From contig JAKULF010000022.1 in assembly GCA_022661535.1 (NCBI GenBank), positions 62,001 to 126,000 of the forward strand: a stretch of 64,000 nt of DNA, read 5' to 3'. This DNA is from Eutypa lata. Lineage: Eukaryota; Ascomycota; Sordariomycetes; Xylariales; Diatrypaceae. Shown here piece by piece: positions 53,353-64,000 of the stretch. Every line of letters starts with the position of its first letter. Position 1 is the stretch's first letter. The notes under the pieces are model-generated. The model did not search any database. It was not told where the DNA came from and saw only the letters and a list, made by a program, of their open reading frames with translations. Both the position numbers and the translations under genes were made by a program.

Positions 53353-56300
53353 ATGATAATTTTATCTATATTATGTTTATTATTTTCGAATGCCGTAACT
53401 TTGAGACGAGACATGTCTATACTTTTTAATAGAATAGCCATTATTGCTTTGGTTTATTGTTTTTTACACGATGTTGTAAGTTTATCTCTTATAAACAAAG
53501 GGATAGGTTTACATGGAGGTTTACTTCACGTAACTAATATAACTCAAATATTTCATATATTTGTTTTTATAGTTAGTATATTGATATTACAATTAACAAG
53601 CTTTTTCCCTAGAAAAGTTTGAGTTAAAGAACATTCATCTTTAAAAGATCTATTGTTTAATAATTTTGTATATTATAGAACTAAAATTATTAATAAAATG
53701 GGAGAACATTTAAAGATTATAGAATATCCTAAACAACTAATATGTAAAATATTATGGGATAAACTGTCAAACTCCGGGAACTCCTAAAGCTTTTGATACC
53801 AAATCTGGAAAAAATTTTCCGTGGTGGTTGAACTAATTATTCAAGTATGGTAACAAGTCAAAAGATGGTTCTTTTATTATACTTTATTGAGTATAATATT
53901 TATGGGATGTATTTTTCAGGAACTCTCGGTATTAAAAACCGAAAAATGGACAATCGCGGATCTAAGTCAATAATATCTAAAAATATTATTATAAAAGAGC
54001 AACGAGTAGACGGCAGTTGATTATTAAATCTTAATGTATTTAATAGTTTAAGGTGTACTCTTAGAGGGTTCGAAAGAATTACCTTATATGGATCTCTGTC
54101 TTATCAAATTCTAAATAAACATTTATATTCTACAAAAACAACAACAATAATAACAAAAGAACCAAAAAATATTAAATCTTTTATACATAAAGACGGATTT
54201 AAGTTAAATCCTTGATTTGCAACTGGTTTTACAGATGGGTATGGTTCATTCGCTGTTTCTATCACAAAAAAAAGAAGGAATAGGTTGAAAAATTGTACCT
54301 ATGTTTACTATTGGACTAGATTTAAAAGATTTAGATCTTTTAGTCCAAATTAAAGATTTTTTAAAACAGGTAACATATATACAAGTAAAAGAGGAGTAGT
54401 TTATTATACAGTAGGGTCTGTAAAAGACATAGTAAAATACATTATACCTCATTTTGATAAATATCCTTTAGTTACTCAAAAATTAAAAGATTTTAGGTTA
54501 TTTAAGGAAATAGTACTTCTTATGGAAAAAGGGGAACATAATATTCTGCCTGGTTTACTAAAAGTTTTTTCACTTAAAGTTAATTTAAACAAAGGATTAC
54601 CTACTGCAGTAAAAGAGGAATTTCCTGATATATTGCCTACTATTTTACCCGAATTTAAATTACCTCTTAGTTTTAATCCTAATTGATTAGCAGGATTTAT
54701 AACTGCTGAAGGTTCTTTTTATATCTCTCTTTACGAGAGTGATAAAAGAAAAGCTAGGTATGCAGTAAGTTTATCTTTTTCTTTAAGTCAACATCTTAAA
54801 GATATTGAATTACTAGAGAGACTTTCTCTTTTTTAGATTGCGGAGTAGTGAGAAGATCATCTAATCGAGGAACAGCTGAATTAATCATAACAAAATCCTC
54901 AGATTTAAATCAAAAAGTAATTCCATTATTATTAAAATATAATCTTTCAGGAGTAAAATTATTAGATTTTGAAAGATTCAAAGAGGTATCTTTATTAATA
55001 GAAAATAAAATGCATTTAACTTCTGAAGGTATTGCATTAATAAAAACAATTAAAGATGCGATGTATAATAGATAATAAATTTATCTGTAAGAAATTTATA
55101 GTGTCTATATAGATTCATCTGACAGGTTATAGTTGTATTTTATTGTTACGATTATAATCTAAAAAAGTTTATTTAGAATTTGTAAGAAGAATCCGGTTTA
55201 CGTTAATTTTATTATTTGTAGTTAGCGGTGCAATTTTTTTAATGTCTACTAATGATTTAGTTTCTATTTTTCTATCAATAGAATTACAAAGTTACGGTTT
55301 GTATTTATTAAGTACAATATATAGGAACTCAGAATTAGCTACTACAGGTGGTTTAATTTATTTCCTATTAGGAGGTTTGAGTTCATGTTTTATTTTATTA
55401 GGTACAAGTTTATTATACGCTAATTCTGGTACTACTAATATGGATGGTTTATATATAATTACTAGTATAAGTGATAATATAGATTCCTGATATAAACCAT
55501 ATTACATAAACTTTTCTTTATTAATCTTTAGTATAGGATTTTTATTTAAAGTAAGTGCTGCACCATTTCATTTTTGATCTCCTGAAAGAGGACCTGGGAA
55601 ATCCTTTATTGTTGGGAGTATACTACCAAATTCCGGAAACCCCTAGAACTTCAAGTACCAAGCTATACTCGAAAGGGTATAAGTGGATGAACTAATCACT
55701 CATGTATGGTAACAAGCTTGAAGGCTTCTGAAAAGAACGTGGGCAATCGCGGATCTAAGTCAGTAATATTAAATAATATTGCTGTAAAAGAGCAACGAGT
55801 ATACGGTAGTTGATGTGGTAACACTTTACCACATTTAAGATGTACTCTAACGGGTTTTGAAAAAACTATCAAGTTAAAACCCCTTCTAATCTAATTATTC
55901 AAAGACGACTTTATTCTATTAAATCTAACTTGAACAATGATATAAATCAACTACCTCAACTGAATGAACCTTGATTTATATCAGGATTTGCAGATGCAGA
56001 AGGTTGTTTTCTTGTTCTAGTTCGTAAATCACCTAAAAAAATTAGGATGACAATTAGAAGCTAACTTTACAATTAATCTTCATGTTAGAGATATAGAACT
56101 CTTAAAGCTTATCCAAGCTTATTTTGGAGGAGTAGGTAGAATAGGTAAAGAAAGAAATAATTGTCGTGATTTTACAATAGGTTCTTTAGATCAAATACTT
56201 ACAAAAGTAATTCCTCATTTTGATAAATATCCCTTAAAAACTCAAAAATATGCTGATTACTTATTATTTAAAGAAGTAGTTATGATGATGCAACGTGGGG

Positions 56301-59280
56301 AACATTTAACCATTGAAGGTTTACAAAAAATAATAAATATTAGAGCTTCTATTAATAAAGGATTAAGTCCCTTACTTAAAGAAGCCTTCCCTAATACTGT
56401 GGCTATATCAAGACCATCATTACTACTAGATAATACTAAATTACATCCTCAGTGAGTAACTGGTTTTACTTCTGGTGATGGTTGTTTCAAAGTTAGCATT
56501 AGGGAATCTAAATTATATAAAACAGGAAGTCGTGTAGTATTACTTTTTGTATTAACTCAACATATCCGAGACGAATTTTTACTAAAAAGTATGGTGGATT
56601 TCTTTGGATGTGGTCAAACTTTTAATTATAAAGATTATATAGAGTTTAGATGTCAATCATTCAAAAAGAATTATGAAAATATTTTACCTTTTTTCTATAA
56701 ATATCCTATCCTTGGTGTGAAAGCACAAGACTTTGAGGATTGAGCTAAAGTAGCGAAAATAATTCAAACAAAGGTTCATTTAACTAAGGAAGGTTTAGAT
56801 AAAATACGTCAAATAAAGGTAGGAATGAATAAAGGTATATATGAAAAAAATAGCTAAGACAAACCCTGGTATTATTTAATATAAATATTTAATATTAAAT
56901 ATTTATATTATAATTTAGATAATATGTTTATTATTGAGTACTTTGTATAAAGTCGCTCTTTTCTTTAATTTGGACGGTAAATTTAATATCCGTGGACGTA
57001 TATGACGCTATTCCTACAATTGTTACTACATTTGTAGCTATTATAGCCAAAATATCTATTTTTATATTATTATTAGAAATAGTATACTTTACAAGTAATT
57101 ATTTTACTGATTTTAATTGAACATTTGGTTTATTAATGAGTTCTTTATTATCATTAATAATAGGTACAGTAGTAGGTTTAACACAATTTAGAATAAAAAG
57201 ATTATTGGCTTATAGTACTATAAGTCATGTAGGTTTTATATTATTAGCTTTAAGTATTACTAGTATAGAGTCTATTCAGGCTTTTGTGTTCTATTTAATG
57301 CAATATTCAATAAGTAATTTAAATGCATTTATTATATTAGTTACAATAGGATTTTCTTTCTATTTTTATGTTACTGATAATAAAGAACATAAAGAATTAT
57401 TGGATAAAAATAATTCACCTGCTGAGGGGTATAGGAAACCTCTACAATATTGGGTGTTATGACCAAACTCCGGGGACCTCCTAAAGCTTCTGATACCAAG
57501 CTATATTCGAAAGGGTATAAGTGGATGAACTAATTATTTATGTATGGTAATAAGTCAGAAGATGATCGAAAGAGAAATGGAATACCGTGGATCTAAATCA
57601 GTAATATGTGAAAATTTATCTGTAAAAGAGCAACGAGTAGACGGTCATAGGTGTGTTAAATTAACACATTTAAGGTATGCTCTAATGGGTTTCGAAAGAA
57701 ACTATCAAATCAAAATCCTTTCTAACCAAATAAATACATTAAGAAGATCATATGCTTCTATACCTACTAATTTATTATGTAATTTATCAAATAATCTAAA
57801 CCCTTGATACTTAACAGGTTTCTCAGACGCGGAATCTAATTTTACAGTGAGAATAATTAAAAGTAATTCAGTAAAAGTAGGCTGAATAGTACAACCTGTT
57901 TTTCAAATAGGTTTACACAAAAGAGATCTTAATTTATTAGAAAAAATTAGAATATTTTGAGGTGTGGGGGAAATTTATCATAAAGAAGAATCTTGTAATT
58001 ATATGGTACAATCTTTAAGAGGTTTAAATATAATAGTAAATCATTTTGAGAAATATCCTCTTTTAACTAAAAAACTTGAAGATTTTAAGTTATTTGCACA
58101 AATAGTTACCTTGGTTAATCAAAAAGAACATTTAACTATTTCTGGTTTACATAAAATTATATCTCTTAAAGCTTCTATGAATTTAGGTCTACCTGACTTA
58201 TTGAAGACTGCTTTCCCTGATATTACTCCGGCTATAAGACCGAAACGTTCTGATGAAGAGTTATTAAACTCAAATATTGATCCTTATTGAATGGTAGGTT
58301 TCACAGAAGGAGAAGGGTGTTTTAGTATTAGAATCACTAAGTCGTCAACAGTAAAAACAGGATGACAAGTACAATTAAGATATAGCATAACTCAGCATTC
58401 TATTGATAAAGTATTTATGAATAGCTTAGTAAAATTTTGAGGCTGTGGTAAAGTATTCTTAAGATTTAGAGAAAATAAAGTTGATTTTCAAATCCTAAAA
58501 TTAAAAGATTTATCTGATATAGTTATCCCTTTGTTTAAAAATATGCCCTTGCAAGGTGTGAAATCCTTGGATTTAGTAGATTTTGGTGAAGCAGTAGATA
58601 TAATGAAAGTAAAGGGACATTTAACTAATGAAGGGTTAAATCAATTACGTAAATTAAAAGTGGGTATGAATACAGGTAGAAAATAAAAATAAATTAGAAT
58701 AGAGATGCTAAAAGCTCGGTTTTAATTGTTTCATTCTATAATCTTTTGGTTCTACATCTTCCTTATCTATGTATTTATTTGTATGATAAATTTGATCGCC
58801 GTGGTACAATTAATTAGCCAGTTAAGAGGATATTTTTATGTTAATCCTATTTTAGCCTTAAGTTTAGCTATTACAATATTTTCTTTTGTAGGTGTTCCAC
58901 CCTTGGTAGGATTTTTTGCTAAACAGATGGTTTTAAGTGCTGCTCTAGATAGTGGTTATGTATTTTTATCTTTAGTAGCAATATTAACTAGTGTAGTAGG
59001 TGGAGTGTATTACCTTAACGTTATAAAAGAAATTTTCTTTTATACACCTGAATATAAAATAAATTCTTTACTAAAAGATAAAAAATTATCTGGTTATATT
59101 TATAATAATAAGAATGTTTTAGTAAAAAATTTAGAATTCAAGTATAATAATATAGTTATGTCTAGTCCTATATCTATAACAATATCTAGTATAACTTTAG
59201 TGATTTTATTATTTATATTAATGAATAAAGAATGATTAAGTATGGGGACCATATTGGTCCTAATATTGTTTAATACATAA
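53353..59280 (+). CDS. nad2: NADH dehydrogenase subunit 2 (four exons)
   Basis: ND2 is a proton-pumping membrane subunit of complex I. Exons 53353-53730, 55203-55583, 56995-57420 and 58804-59280 each have length divisible by three, obey the T...G group I rule and give 553 residues. Landmarks: [18 protein letters not shown] in exon 1; [37 protein letters not shown] and [14 protein letters not shown] in exon 2; [20 protein letters not shown] and [20 protein letters not shown] in exon 3; [20 protein letters not shown] and [20 protein letters not shown] in exon 4. The stop TAA shares its last A with the ATG of nad3, a common arrangement. All three introns are of one family with related LAGLIDADG frames, of which only the third looks intact. 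Confidence 0.96.
53731..55202 (+). mobile_element. nad2 intron 1, group I
   Basis: The core (AAACTCCGGGAACTCC at 53769, CAATCGCGGATCTAAGTC at 53951, ATAAAAGAGCAACGAG at 53991) is followed by a dead HE frame. Another motif-like copy (GAAATTTATAGTGT) lies at 55090. Confidence 0.85.
54009..55075 (+). pseudogene. LAGLIDADG endonuclease in nad2 intron 1, decayed
   Basis: Motif one is present but altered ([16 protein letters not shown], about 54216: Tyr where the acidic Glu is expected). A shift in the following A-run (about 54265) and others near 54360 and 54833 break the frame. Pieces read [34 protein letters not shown] and [16 protein letters not shown] (second motif, about 54684). The tail ends [17 protein letters not shown] with TAA at 55073. 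Confidence 0.85.
55584..56994 (+). mobile_element. nad2 intron 2, group I
   Basis: Core: AAATTCCGGAAACCCCTAG (55629), CAATCGCGGATCTAAGTC (about 55744), GTAAAAGAGCAACGAG (55784). The insertion is in the SP/DVYDAI codon region of nad2. Confidence 0.85.
55880..56857 (+). pseudogene. LAGLIDADG endonuclease in nad2 intron 2, one frameshift
   Basis: Motif one [16 protein letters not shown] (about 55972) is followed by RKSPKK, then a one-base shift in an A-run at about 56035. The rest is continuous to the TAA at 56855: [38 protein letters not shown], motif two [15 protein letters not shown] (about 56454), [17 protein letters not shown] and [19 protein letters not shown]. Only the homopolymer shift inactivates it, so an assembly error is possible. 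Confidence 0.85.
57421..58686 (+). CDS. LAGLIDADG endonuclease in nad2 intron 3
   Basis: The frame is open from nad2 exon 3 through the core to the TAA at 58684, with TGA as Trp; an ATG at about 57562 is the likely independent start. Motif one [15 protein letters not shown] (about 57805) lacks the usual Gly after the acidic pair; motif two [15 protein letters not shown] (about 58288) is canonical. Full fold landmarks are [54 protein letters not shown] and [18 protein letters not shown]. It is the only undamaged HE frame among the nad2 introns. Confidence 0.9.
57421..58803 (+). mobile_element. nad2 intron 3, group I with LAGLIDADG gene
   Basis: Core: CCAAACTCCGGGGACCTCC (57462), TACCGTGGATCTAAATC (57583), GTAAAAGAGCAACGAG (57621). 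Confidence 0.88.
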
Positions 59281-59795
59281 TGAGCACATTGACTTTTTTT
59301 TTTATTTTTGTTTGTATTGTAGCTGTTTTATTCTTAGCAATAAATTTATTACTAGCACCAAGAAATCCTTACTCAGAAAAAATATCGGCTTTTGAGTGTG
59401 GGTTTCATTCTTACCTTCAAACTAGGTTACCGTTTGATATTTCCTTTTTTATTTATGCATTACTTTTCCTTTTATTTGACTTAGAGATTTTATTGCTTTA
59501 CCCTTTTGTTGTTAGCTCTTATGTTAACAATATTTATGGGTTAATAGTTATGTTAATATTTTCTTTTGTAATTACTATAGGATTTATCTTTGAGTTAGGA
59601 AAAGGAGCGTTAAAAATATCTAATAAACAGTTAGATAATTTTACATCCTATAAAAACCCAATAACCGGGGTGGATTATATAGGGAAATTAACATCTTCAC
59701 AAGATAATCCTAAGTTTTATAATTCTAAATCTTATTCTGATTTTTCGTTTTATAATCGAGAGTCCTATAATTACGGTGACCGTGACCCAAAGTAG
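59280..59795 (+). CDS. nad3: NADH dehydrogenase subunit 3, extended C-terminus
   Basis: ND3 is a small membrane subunit of complex I near the quinone channel. The ATG at 59280 overlaps the nad2 stop by one base. The family core is intact: LLLAPRNPYSEKISAFECGF, SYLQTRLPFDISFFIYALLF, LFDLEILLLYPFV and the last helix IFSFVITIGFIFELGKGALK. The usual protein ends soon after this point. Here about 45 extra residues follow (NKQLDNFTSYKNPITGVDYI and a Tyr/Ser/Asn-rich tail) to the TAG. Two more copies of the IGFIFELGKGALK segment occur downstream (60059 and 60262), so the present 3' end may not be the ancestral one. Confidence 0.95.
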   Translation: MSTLTFFFIFVCIVAVLFLAINLLLAPRNPYSEKISAFECGFHSYLQTRLPFDISFFIYALLFLLFDLEILLLYPFVVSSYVNNIYGLIVMLIFSFVITIGFIFELGKGALKISNKQLDNFTSYKNPITGVDYIGKLTSSQDNPKFYNSKSYSDFSFYNRESYNYGDRDPK

Positions 59796-59854
59796 GGTTG
59801 GTCGGGAGATGAAAAAGAATAAGCCATCTTACTTAAAAGGGTTTATTTTTTTTT

Positions 59855-60058
59855 ATGTTTAAATTAAAAGAAGATATTAATAAAGGAGAATATTTTTCTA
59901 CTAATAATTTAGAAACTATCTTTTCTTTTATTAATATAACTAAGCTTTACTTAATTAAGAAGGAATTTATTAGCAAATTTCACTTTATTATATTATCTAC
60001 ATTAGGAGTATTATTTGTTACATCCTTAATTATAATGATATTTATGGATTATCTATAG
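59855..60058 (+). CDS. Truncated membrane ORF related to the aminotransferase leader (67 aa)
   Basis: The ATG at 59855 opens a short frame ending TAG. NNLETIFSFINITKLYLIKK and the following hydrophobic helix (FHFIILSTLGVLFVTSLIIM) align with VNLNTLFSYLDISKLYLIK and FIIFSILAILFCASLYIVVF in the ORF at 62976. It therefore looks like a severely truncated copy of that element's membrane part, placed between nad3 and the displaced nad3 end. Whether it is translated is unknown. Confidence 0.55.
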   Translation: MFKLKEDINKGEYFSTNNLETIFSFINITKLYLIKKEFISKFHFIILSTLGVLFVTSLIIMIFMDYL

Positions 60059-60168
60059 CATTATTATTTATAATTATAATAGCTATAGGATTTGTGTTTG
60101 AGTTAGGTAAAAGTGCATTAAAAATAAATAGTAAACAAGTAGTTACATTATTAAATCATCTGATGTAA
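60059..60168 (+). pseudogene. Displaced nad3 3' end, copy 1
   Basis: An open stretch reads IIIIAIGFVFELGKSALKIN and SKQVVTLLNHLM to a TAA at 60166. It matches FVITIGFIFELGKGALKISN of nad3. The different third-position bases and its place directly after the 59855 ORF suggest the former nad3 C-terminus, pushed away by an insertion. Confidence 0.8.
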
Positions 60169-60261
60169 CAAAACTTGTATCTAAAGCTTCAAAGTAATAG
60201 TTCAGAAACTGAAAAGATTGAAAGACGTTTTTAGCAACTTATAAAGAATAGACAAATTTGT

Positions 60262-60338
60262 ATATAATTATTATTATTATAGTATTTGTCTATGAATTAG
60301 GTAAAAATGTATTAATATATAGGGTAAACAAATTATAA
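60262..60338 (+). pseudogene. Displaced nad3 3' end, copy 2 (more decayed)
   Basis: It reads IIIIIIVFVYELGKNVLIYR and VNKL and a stop, a weaker match to the same nad3 segment. Confidence 0.6.
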
Positions 60339-60468
60339 TCTTATTGAATTATCTAGTGTTATAGAATTTGTAAAGTTATATTTAATATAAAAAAGATGTA
60401 ATTAAAGATTTTTAATCTAAATTTGTTTTAAACAAATGCAAAAATAATTATATATTTATGAGAGTTAA

Positions 60469-61229
<761 letters not shown>

Positions 61230-62826
61230 CTAATTGTTTAATTTTAGGCGCCGAAGGCGGTGATTTGTATTTACAAGCTTCACTTTTTAACTCAGGTTTA
61301 CTAAAATTAGTATTTAATAATAGTAAACCTTCTTTAAACACTTCTATGTTTAGTAAACGTTATCTTTCTTTAGGTGGAGCTGAGAAGAAAGCTCAAAATC
61401 CTAAAGAGATCACCGTTACAGATCTTAAAACTAATATAACTTCTACCTATGACTCTATATCAAAAGCAGCAGAAGGAATAGATACATCTGTAAAATCACT
61501 TACTCAATACATCAATTCATCAGAACTTGAAAAACTTCCTTACTTGGATAGATATTTTTTGGTTAGTGATAAAATTATTACTACTATTATACTTAATTTT
61601 GAAGAAATTGATAATTCTGACAAATTAAAAATCCCTAAAGCTTCTTGAAAAAGGGAGTTAGGTGATCAGTATAGAAAGCACAACTTAATAGTTAAATTCC
61701 TAAAAGATGGTAAAGAACCTAACAAAGAGTTTTTAAATGAACTCCTTTCATTTCCTGAACCTTCTTTAGTTACGGATGCTCATTTAAAATTATGTGAGGA
61801 GATTTATAGTAGCAGGGTTGTAATGCCTATACCTTTCCCTAATACAGAGCATGTTGTAACACTTAGGAATTTAGTAGGTGGTGAGAGTTATGAATCAAAG
61901 GTTAAAACTGCAGGTTGCTATATTCTGTCTGGTACTAAAAAAGTTGTTTCTCCTATTACAAAATTAGAGAGTCTGGAATGTTATTTAGGTCAAAGTTTGC
62001 ATTTAGGTAATAGAGTTAAATCTCATACTAAGGGTGGTAATACTAATTCTACATGACAATTTCTCAACTCTATACGAGATAAAGGTAAATTAGAACTATG
62101 CATTGTACCAGACAATTTAATTCCTAAAGGTTTAACTAAGACCCAATTTGTAACTTTACTAGAACAATATTTAATTCTAAAGCTAAAACCTACTGTGAAT
62201 AAGAAACTCTTGGCTAAACCAGGGATAGTTTGAACACCTGAGGTGATTAAAAATCACAGCGATAAGTTGTCTACTACTGTTTATGTTTATCAAAGAGAGA
62301 GTGATGATATGATACTTGTACAGGTATTTCCGACTACAAGATCTGTTGGTTTAAGTTTAGATAAAGGAAAGTCCTTCTTTTCTAACTTAATTACCAGAAC
62401 AGATGGGTGATACAAGGATTTATTTTTTACTAATGTTGAATTAGAAGGTGCAGAAAGTAGATTAATGTCTATTCAAGAGTTTACCAAAGTTATAGAAAAA
62501 GCTTCAGCTGAAAGAGCAGGAACTTCTATACGTGTTATAGATGTAACTACTGGTGAAATTACTGATTATACTTCTATGAAAGCTGTAACCCGTGCATTAG
62601 GAATTGACAATAAAGGTATCAAAGACAAAGTAGAAAGTTCAAAGTTATATAAAAATAGATTTAAGTTTGAAGTAGTTGAAAGTTAACTTGTTTTAAGATT
62701 GCTTTGCTTTATATCCTACAAAGTGTAGGCGGAGTTAAGGTAGCTTACATGTTTATTAATATGTTTGTGAGGGAGGTAAGGGGGTAAAAAATAAAAAAAG
62801 AAAAGTTTGTGCTAAATCTTAAAGAT

Positions 62827-62916
62827 AGAGAATATGCTATCTTAGGTTTTGCCTTTTCAGAAGCTACTGGATTATTTGCATTAATGATGGCTTTTTTGCT
62901 ATTATATGTGGCGTAA
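62827..62916 (+). pseudogene. Second copy of the atp9 3' end
   Basis: It reads [20 protein letters not shown] and MAFLLLYVA and TAA. Protein identity to the true atp9 end is near complete, but many codon third positions differ, so the two copies were not produced by a recent duplication within this genome. It is in one piece, without the intron. Confidence 0.88.
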
Positions 62917-62975
62917 TAGTATTAGAAATATTCCTTAAGTTAAAACTATTACGCCCACGTAGTGCTAATAAACAT

Positions 62976-64000
62976 TTGAGTCATCATATATCACGTAAGA
63001 TACCTGTGAATCCCCTTACAGGTAAATTGGATATTTTAAATAGCAGTAAATTTTACGATAAAAAGAACTTTTCTAGTAAAAGGGTTATAAAAGGGGGTAA
63101 TAATAAAAATTCTGGAGATAAGACTAATAGCAATAGTATAAATAATAAAGAGAAAGTTAATTTAAACACTTTATTTTCTTATCTTGATATAAGTAAGTTA
63201 TATTTAATAAAAGTAGCTTGAATTAAAAAATATTCCTTTATTATATTCTCTATACTTGCTATATTGTTTTGTGCATCCTTATATATAGTTGTATTTAAAG
63301 ATGAAGTTAATTTGTTTGTTTACTACTCTACTTGGTCTATCATACCTGGCTTATGTATGGTTTATTTAATGTATAAAGATAGAAATTATTGTATTAAATT
63401 ATCTGTTAATAGTATGCATTTGATAAGTAACTTAGCATTGCTTAGTTTAATTTTAGCTTCAGTTATTTATATTGTAGCTAATCTCTTAATTTCTGATCTT
63501 TATTTACTGTCCTTTAGTGAATCCTTTGATTTATCAAGAAAGATTTTCGGGATTTGATTAATCTTGAAAATAACAGTTTCGACTATAGAAAAGGTTTATT
63601 CACTTAGAAATGAATGTAATAAATTTTATGAAGCATTATTTTCAATATTATTATCTTTAATGGTTTTAGCTTTTTTTTATCAAGTAATATTTGTTATATT
63701 CGGTGCTGTATTTCTTGTATTCGAAGATATAAAATTAATTAAATTTAAATGTGAATTAAAATATAAAAATAATTCAGAAGTTAAACATGAATTAATCATT
63801 GTAGATAAATCGCTTGATCACCAATTAAAAAAGGATTCAAATTCTAAATCTGAATTAATAACTAAAGATAAATCTCTTAATCATCATTTTAAGAAGGATT
63901 ATCCCACAGTTGTCAAAGCAAAAGGTCATTACCTTTTTACTAAAGATGGTAATAAGGTTTTTGATGCAGCTTCAGGTGCAGGTGTGGCAAGTCTCGGATA
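62976..64000 (+). CDS. Multi-pass membrane protein joined to a class-III aminotransferase domain (3' end outside window)
   Basis: The frame is open from about 62829, overlapping the atp9 copy in another register. No ATG occurs before about 63414, so the start is unknown (TTG at 62976 is a placeholder). It uses TGA as Trp. A polar N-terminal part is followed by about six hydrophobic segments (from FIIFSILAILFCASLYIVVF to VIFVIFGAVFLVFEDIKL) and a charged linker with a repeat (IIVDKSLDHQLKKDS and ITKDKSLNHHFKKDY). The last 30 codons begin an aminotransferase domain (PTVVKAKGHYLFTKDGNKVF, then DAASGAGVASLG), matching the start of PLP-dependent class-III enzymes. The catalytic Lys is beyond the edge. 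A relative of its membrane part lies after nad3. Confidence 0.75.

Overview
The window is part of a large, intron-rich, AT-rich fungal mitochondrial genome, most likely from a filamentous ascomycete (Pezizomycotina). The evidence is: UGA read as tryptophan throughout, with a tRNA-Trp of anticodon UCA; rps3 inside a group I intron near the 3' end of the large rRNA gene; a mitochondrial atp9; overlapping nad2-nad3; and the tRNA order T-E-M-M-K-L-A-F-L-Q-H-M between rnl and nad2. Everything supported is on the + strand. No small rRNA gene is present.

Layout. 1-4.2 kb: a homing endonuclease (HE) tail, tRNAs and a cassette of four unrecognised ORFs. 4.2-8.1 kb: nad6, a dead LAGLIDADG gene and a 501-residue GNAT-type acetyltransferase. 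8.1-11.8 kb: a second, partly decayed copy of the cassette, with tRNAs. 11.9-18.8 kb: cox3 in five exons with four group I introns. 18.8-20.0 kb: an ORF broken by in-frame stops, then tRNAs Ile, Ser and Pro. About 20.06-40.75 kb: rnl in ten exons with one group II intron (reverse transcriptase-HNH) and eight group I introns; rps3 lies in the eighth. 40.9-53.3 kb: a tRNA array invaded by free-standing LAGLIDADG genes that start with, or directly follow, 5' fragments of nad4L, trnW-nad6 and nad2, plus a GC-rich tandem-repeat tract. 53.35-59.8 kb: nad2 (four exons, three introns) overlapping nad3. 59.8-64 kb: nad3 C-terminal copies, atp9 with one intron, a GIY-YIG gene, a second atp9 C-terminus, and an ORF that joins membrane segments to the start of a class-III aminotransferase and runs off the window.

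The conventional genes encode respiratory complex I (nad2, nad3, nad6), complex IV (cox3), ATP synthase (atp9) and mitoribosome parts (rnl, rps3, tRNAs). Around them is a dense population of selfish elements, intact to heavily decayed.

The most unusual content is two metabolic-type enzymes written in the mitochondrial code (acetyltransferase and aminotransferase) and a recurring architecture in which the 3' ends of rps3, atp9 and nad3 exist in two or more copies. For rps3 and atp9 the copies are separated by an HE gene; for nad3 by a small membrane ORF. The ORF after nad3 is a truncated relative of the membrane part of the aminotransferase ORF after atp9, which suggests one family of elements inserting at gene 3' ends and supplying a substitute C-terminus.
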